This document shows, piece by piece, positions 60,020-64,000 of a DNA stretch of 64,000 bases. The stretch's first letter is position 1. Each line of letters begins with the position of its first letter. A model generated the notes under the pieces. That model worked only from the letters and a program-made list of their open reading frames with translations. It did no database searches and was not told the DNA's origin. This DNA comes from Eubacteriaceae bacterium (lineage in GTDB: Bacteria; Bacillota; Clostridia; Peptostreptococcales; Anaerovoracaceae): positions 3,855-67,854 of the forward strand of contig CABIXY010000011.1 of assembly GCA_902362805.1 (NCBI GenBank), written 5' to 3'. Position numbers and translations under genes: made by a program.

Positions 60020-60895
60020 TTATTTTCTGCATACAGGGCAAGTCAGGCAAGTCGGTCCGCCAGTTCCCCTATATGAGAGTTCTTTTCCTTCATATGTATA
60101 TACTGTCACGCCTGCATCTTCGATTTTTTTCTGGATATCGGGGCAGCCCTTGATTAAAATACACTTTCCAGGTTCCAACGCCAATAAGTTCGTACCCAGA
60201 TAATCGTACTCTTCATCGTTGCACTCAATCAGCTGAATGCCTTTTTCAATCAAATATTCTCTGAAAAATACTGGCATGTACTTGGAATAGACTACCGCCT
60301 TATCAGTATCCACAAAGCTGATGATGCTCATCAGATGTAGGCAGGCTTCTTCGCCGTCTCCATGGGGCATCGGCACGACGATGTATTCGTCGATAAAATC
60401 CTTCGTCAGTTCTTTGAACTGCCTGATGCCTTCATCATTGGTTCTGTAACCGCGTCCAATCGCCACGGTCTTTTCATCAATCCAGAGGACATCCCCGCCT
60501 TCCATCTTTCCAGGGGCAGTGATATAGCCAAGGGTTGGCACACCATTGGCACTGAGAAACTCTTCTGTTGCCAGACGTTCCTTGTTTCTCAGCTCTTTAC
60601 CCATTGGAAAATAGATGGCGCCTTTGCTAGTCACTTTCAAAGAGTCGTGGGTATAGATAGAATCCAGTCCTGTTCTCTCGTCATATGGCAGATAATATAC
60701 ATTCTCCACATTGTCCTTGATGATTTTCTCGAACTGCGCATATTCTTCCAACACCTTTTCATAATCAGGGCAGCCGTAATATTTGAAAGCCTCCCAAGTC
60801 GCGTCCAGATTCTCTTGGCTGACAAAAGCCGCCTCTGGGCGTTTGATCATAATCGTATCGATTTTCTTTACCATACTCTGACATCCGTAATTCAT
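60020..60895 (-). CDS. Arginine-deiminase-fold (amidinotransferase family) enzyme
   Basis: 291 residues of the guanidine-modifying (beta/alpha propeller) family. The N-terminus NYGCQSMVKKIDTIMIKRPE, APGKMEGGDVLWIDEKTVAIG (Glu/Asp that bind the guanidinium), PHGDGEEACLHLMSI (catalytic His) and the C-terminal GGPTCLTCPV (nucleophile Cys) are all present, so it should be active as a hydrolase or transferase on a guanidino compound. GGAGG ribosome-binding site. It precedes the RocB-type gene with an 17-base gap, a pairing that suggests shared breakdown of arginine-like substrates. Confidence 0.85.
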   Translation of the reverse strand: MNYGCQSMVKKIDTIMIKRPEAAFVSQENLDATWEAFKYYGCPDYEKVLEEYAQFEKIIKDNVENVYYLPYDERTGLDSIYTHDSLKVTSKGAIYFPMGKELRNKERLATEEFLSANGVPTLGYITAPGKMEGGDVLWIDEKTVAIGRGYRTNDEGIRQFKELTKDFIDEYIVVPMPHGDGEEACLHLMSIISFVDTDKAVVYSKYMPVFFREYLIEKGIQLIECNDEEYDYLGTNLLALEPGKCILIKGCPDIQKKIEDAGVTVYTYEGKELSYRGTGGPTCLTCPVCRK

Positions 60896-60962
60896 AACTC
60901 ATATACCTCCATAAATTCTTTTTGATACGCAATCAAGGAATGCATTTCTACACTCCCTGATT

Positions 60963-60974
60963 ATCACATGTGAT
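60963..60974. promoter_or_regulatory. Perfect 12-bp palindrome upstream of the arginine-deiminase-fold gene
   Basis: ATCACATGTGAT lies about 70 bases before the ATG at 60895, in the short gap below the M20 gene. A possible operator; no assigned protein. Confidence 0.35.
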
Positions 60975-60990
60975 CATGTTCTTTTCTATT

Positions 60991-62166
60991 TTAATAGCCT
61001 CGATAAGCCTTGTGGTCCGCCTTGATCTGCTGAAGCAATTGCGGATTGCCATACAATTTTGCGGCCATGCAAAGGAGCAAAGATGCAGAATTCCTGATGG
61101 CATCATGAGCGCCTTGCGTCATCATCGCATCGGCAAATTCCTGGGTATGACAGTTTTCTTCTATGCCGATTCCCATCATAGGGTGAAATGCCGGACATCT
61201 GTAGTCCACATTTCCAATATCAGAAGAACCTTTCATGCCCGACTGATCTGCACACGGAATGCCTAATTCATCAAAGCTCTCACGCATTAAATTTGCACCT
61301 AACTCACTGATATATAGCTCGTGGAAGGGTTCACCCACGGGGAACATTTCTACTTCTGTCCTCGTCGCCAAGGCTGCCGCTCTGGCGCAGTCCTTTACCC
61401 AGGCTGTGATATCGTTGAGATCTTCCCTGCGGGGAGCCCTGGTCAAAAATTCAACCTCTGCAAACTCCGGCACGATGTTGGATGCCTCTCCGCCGTTTTT
61501 GATAAAGCCGTGCATGCGCGCTTCTTCGATGACATGCTGTCGCATCATATCGGTAGCATCCAGGAATAGTCTGGCAGCGTTGAGGGCGTTTCTGCCCTTT
61601 TCAGGCGCTGCAGCTGCATGGGCCGGCTGTCCGTGCCATTTAAAACCCAACCCGTCGAGGGCGATGAATTCTGACGTCGCTGTACTGAAGGGTCCCATAT
61701 GGACCATGGCGGCAAAATCATATCCATCAAAGACACCTTTATCTGCCATCAAGCACTTGGTACCGTTGATTTCCTCATCGGGTGTGCCGATGATATCGAC
61801 ACCAAAGTCTAGCTGATCTCTCACCTCATTCAATGCGAGAGCTGCGAGGACGCTGGAACTGCCACTGGCACAATGTCCGCAGGCATGCCCCAGACCTCTC
61901 AGCGCGTCATACTCTGCGAGAAGCGCCATTCTTTCCTTCTTTTCCGGGTTGATCACACCCTTGAAGGCTGTATCAAATCCAGCAAAAGGATATTCTGTCT
62001 CTATACCGTGCTTTCTCAGCAGCGTTACGATGGCGGCAGAGCTTTGGAACTCCGCACTTCCGATCTCCGGGTTTTCCGCCATGTAGTCATTTAGTGCATT
62101 TACTTCTTCTCTATAGCTGTCAATTTTCGGCAGCAACAGATCTTTTAATTGCTTCTCGTCTAACAT
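60991..62166 (-). CDS. M20 amidohydrolase (AbgB / PM20D2-like)
   Basis: 391 residues. GLGHACGHCASGSSSVLAAL, GTPDEEINGTKCLMADKGVF, DGLGFKWHGQPAHAAAAPEKGRNAL and SSDIGNVDYRCPAFHPMMGI are the marks of the aminobenzoyl-glutamate/aminoacylase branch of M20, including the cysteine metal ligand in HACGHC. The family includes PM20D2, which splits beta-alanyl-lysine or -ornithine. An N-acyl or dipeptide substrate that releases a basic amino acid would suit this neighbourhood. Start at 62166 (MLDEKQLKDLL) after GAGAGG; 20 bases below the YfcC gene. Confidence 0.87.
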   Translation of the reverse strand: MLDEKQLKDLLLPKIDSYREEVNALNDYMAENPEIGSAEFQSSAAIVTLLRKHGIETEYPFAGFDTAFKGVINPEKKERMALLAEYDALRGLGHACGHCASGSSSVLAALALNEVRDQLDFGVDIIGTPDEEINGTKCLMADKGVFDGYDFAAMVHMGPFSTATSEFIALDGLGFKWHGQPAHAAAAPEKGRNALNAARLFLDATDMMRQHVIEEARMHGFIKNGGEASNIVPEFAEVEFLTRAPRREDLNDITAWVKDCARAAALATRTEVEMFPVGEPFHELYISELGANLMRESFDELGIPCADQSGMKGSSDIGNVDYRCPAFHPMMGIGIEENCHTQEFADAMMTQGAHDAIRNSASLLLCMAAKLYGNPQLLQQIKADHKAYRGY

Positions 62167-62186
62167 ATTTGCCTTACACCTCTCTA

Positions 62187-63578
62187 TTAATGGTACCCGA
62201 TGAATACCGCCAGGATTACAAAGAATGACTGCAGCAGGAACATAATTCCAAAGATCGGCAAGAAGAATTTGTACCATTTTCCCATCGGAATCTTTGCAAT
62301 ACCACACATGATGGCACAGGCGCCTGTCGGCCACAGCAGATTGGAGAATCCATCTCCGAACTGATATGCCAAGACCGCAATCTGCCTGTTCAGCTCTGTC
62401 AAATCCGCCAGCGGTATCATGATCGGCATAATCGCCGCCGCCTGTCCGCTGCCTGAAGGGATGAAGAAGTTCAAGATGTTCTGAACCACCAGCATCATCT
62501 CGCCAGTTGCCCATGTAGGCAGACCCTGCATCAAGGAATTCATTCCGTGAATCACGGTATCAATGATGACTCCATTCTGCATGATGACCAAAATTGTTCT
62601 GGAAAGACCTACGACTACCATGGCGACGGTCATTTCCGATATAGATGTAATGAGATCCGCTGCAATGCCCTCCGGTCTCTTTCCGCCGATGATCGAAGAT
62701 AAGATACCAGAAATGATGAACACGCCGCTCATCTCGTTGATGTACCAGTTCAGTTTCAACGAACCGTATACGATGGTTATGACCGTCACGATCATGCCCA
62801 GCATCAAAAGCTTATGTTTGGCAGTAAATGGCATATTCGCATCAGTTTCTACTTTGAATGCGGAATAGTCCTCACCATAGACCAAACTCTTGGTCGGATC
62901 TTTTTTGACTTTCATCGCGTATCTCATAACCAGCGCTGTAGAAACCAGGTAGAATACGAAAAAGATCACCCACCTGTATTTCAGTCCTGAGAACATCGGC
63001 AAATCGCCGAAGGTCTGTGCGATGCCGATGGTAAATGGATTTGTCGTCGCAGATGCAAAACCGACTGCAACCGCCACGCCAGACATACACATGCCCACCA
63101 GAGCATCATAACCCAAAGCGATTGACAGGGCAACGAAAATCGGGATCAATCCGTACACGGTTTCAAACTCGCCATATGTAGATCCTGCCAGTGAAAATAC
63201 CAGCATTACAATCGGGATGAACAGCTTGCTGTCTCTTGCTCTACTGCTGAGCAGTCTGTTGATCATCGCGGTAAACGCGCCTGTCTGCATGACAGAATAT
63301 ACCCAGAAGTAACCGAACAGAATCAGGAAGATAATCTGCGCACCGTTGAGGAATCCTTCCTGAATGGCTACGAAAATGCGAAACGGGTTGACAGGGTTCT
63401 GATCAACATACTTAAAACTGCTGCCGTCTACGACCTGGGTACCGCCCTGATCTACATAGGCGTATTGTCCTGCCGGTACAATATACGTCATGATTGCGAT
63501 GATGATAATGATACTGAACAGCATCAGTGTACTACTTGGAAACTTAAACTTTTTCTTTTTGTCATTAAGGGTTGGCAT
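62187..63578 (-). CDS. YfcC family transporter
   Basis: 463 residues, about 12 helices. FPSSTLMLFSIIIIIAIMTYIVPAGQY at the N-terminus and FFIPSGSGQAAAIMPIMIPLADL are typical of the YfcC/ArcD-like family of amino-acid or short-peptide transporters (also related to the AbgT/C4-dicarboxylate superfamily). It precedes the M20 amidohydrolase and follows the dimethylarginine hydrolase gene, so it likely imports the acylated or methylated amino acid these act on. GAGAGG ribosome-binding site before 63578. Confidence 0.85.
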   Translation of the reverse strand: MPTLNDKKKKFKFPSSTLMLFSIIIIIAIMTYIVPAGQYAYVDQGGTQVVDGSSFKYVDQNPVNPFRIFVAIQEGFLNGAQIIFLILFGYFWVYSVMQTGAFTAMINRLLSSRARDSKLFIPIVMLVFSLAGSTYGEFETVYGLIPIFVALSIALGYDALVGMCMSGVAVAVGFASATTNPFTIGIAQTFGDLPMFSGLKYRWVIFFVFYLVSTALVMRYAMKVKKDPTKSLVYGEDYSAFKVETDANMPFTAKHKLLMLGMIVTVITIVYGSLKLNWYINEMSGVFIISGILSSIIGGKRPEGIAADLITSISEMTVAMVVVGLSRTILVIMQNGVIIDTVIHGMNSLMQGLPTWATGEMMLVVQNILNFFIPSGSGQAAAIMPIMIPLADLTELNRQIAVLAYQFGDGFSNLLWPTGACAIMCGIAKIPMGKWYKFFLPIFGIMFLLQSFFVILAVFIGYH

Positions 63579-63651
63579 TTTGTGGTCCTCTCTTTCTTCA
63601 TTTTATTGAAGCGACCTCTCCATCGGTCCCGTGGAGTCTAATCGTATTTTT

Positions 63652-64000
63652 CTAAAATCTCAGTGATAGGCAGCTAAGTCCGCCATCAAGTTTTCTGTAC
63701 TCTGATGTGTCAACTAAGATTGTCTTGTAGCCCAGGTCCTGTACCGCTTTCAGCACTGCCGGATAGCCTTCCGGTACGATAACGGTGTCGTTGACCCAGA
63801 TGCAGTTTGCCGCATATGCTTCCTCCTCTGGGATCTGCACGCAGTTGTACTTCTGGAATTCAGGCTTCGTCACGAACTCGCCGGATACCAGCATGTTGTT
63901 GTCCTCCAGGTAGTTGACCCCCGTCTTCAGGTGGAGCACCTCTTCCAGGGTCACCTCGGAGCAGGTCATGTCGTACTTCGCCAGGATCTCGGTCAGCTGT
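63652..64000 (-). CDS. Dimethylarginine dimethylaminohydrolase-like, C-terminal part (runs off right edge)
   Basis: The frame is open to base 64000 (QLTEILAKYDM...), so only the last 115 codons are present. HLKTGVNYLEDNNMLVSGEF contains the catalytic His region and LDGGLSCLSLRF ends with the nucleophilic Cys of the DDAH family. It converts methylated arginine or related guanidines to citrulline and amine. Third-position C is common in this stretch, a sign of high expression or different origin. Another arginine-type activity in the family cannot be excluded. Confidence 0.82.
   Translation of the reverse strand, partial: QLTEILAKYDMTCSEVTLEEVLHLKTGVNYLEDNNMLVSGEFVTKPEFQKYNCVQIPEEEAYAANCIWVNDTVIVPEGYPAVLKAVQDLGYKTILVDTSEYRKLDGGLSCLSLRF

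Noticed and set aside
1..64000. tRNA, rRNA, insertion sequences or prophage genes
   Set aside because: No cloverleaf-like intergenic sequence, rRNA core or transposase/integrase motif was recognised in any gap between genes.

Overview
The window looks like the chromosome of an anaerobic, amino-acid-fermenting, low-to-mid GC Firmicute of class Clostridia. The reasons are a complete oxidative ornithine-fermentation gene set (orr, oraSE, ord, ortAB) of the kind known from Clostridium sticklandii, strong GGAGG ribosome-binding sites, three sigma-54 activators of amino-acid catabolism, an oxygen-independent ThiH and a KtrAB-type potassium system. A family XIII / Anaerovoracaceae-like genome is my best guess, but that is inference. 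No rRNA, tRNA, CRISPR array, transposase or phage gene was seen.

Layout. 1-3.6 kb: start of an OPT transporter, a cytosolic beta-lactamase-fold protein, a DUF3870 protein and a PepV-like dipeptidase, all on the minus strand. 3.9-5.5 kb: a decayed patch with remnants of an APC permease, a DppA aminopeptidase, an Lrp/AsnC regulator and a biotin-dependent carboxyltransferase. 5.7-11 kb: PHP phosphoesterase plus NhaC antiporter, PiT phosphate transporter plus DUF47 partner, and a PucR regulator. 11.1-21.8 kb: a nine-gene minus-strand surface-polymer locus (toroid-like anchored protein, membrane protein, processive-type GT2, a bactofilin/LRR/DHHW-like fusion, membrane protein, VTC polyphosphate polymerase, UDP-GlcNAc 2-epimerase, DUF4956, CotH kinase). 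22-27.3 kb: pckG and a thiSFGH-tenI operon. 27.5-28 kb: a coiled-coil protein.

28.2-44.8 kb is the ornithine island: alanine dehydrogenase-like gene, sigma-54 activator, NhaC antiporter, ornithine racemase, GlmL-like reactivase, thioesterase, GNAT, cyclase-family hydrolase, oraE, oraS, ortB, ortA, ord and a second sigma-54 activator. Near-consensus -24/-12 promoters precede ord, nhaC and the alanine dehydrogenase gene. Ornithine would be racemised, mutated to 2,4-diaminopentanoate, oxidised, and cleaved to acetyl-CoA and alanine; the alanine dehydrogenase could then deaminate the alanine.

45-52.2 kb: ArsR regulator, ktrB, ktrA, yeiH, a nitrilase with a Crp-type regulator, and psuK-psuG for pseudouridine. 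52.2-58 kb: a sigma-54-driven operon (nitrilase, creatininase-family, RraA-family, NhaC) ending in its own PrpR-type activator. 58.3-64 kb: RocB, an arginine-deiminase-fold enzyme, an M20 amidohydrolase, a YfcC transporter and a dimethylarginine hydrolase, which together could feed guanidino or acylated compounds toward ornithine.

The most unusual signals are (i) a dispersed ~90-94 bp two-hairpin repeat whose stems differ between loci but stay paired, (ii) the surface-polymer locus with a fusion protein that has lost the DHHW and GDS catalytic signatures, (iii) shared operator-like palindromes around the sigma-54 regulators, and (iv) the uncharacterised nitrilase/creatininase/RraA operon.
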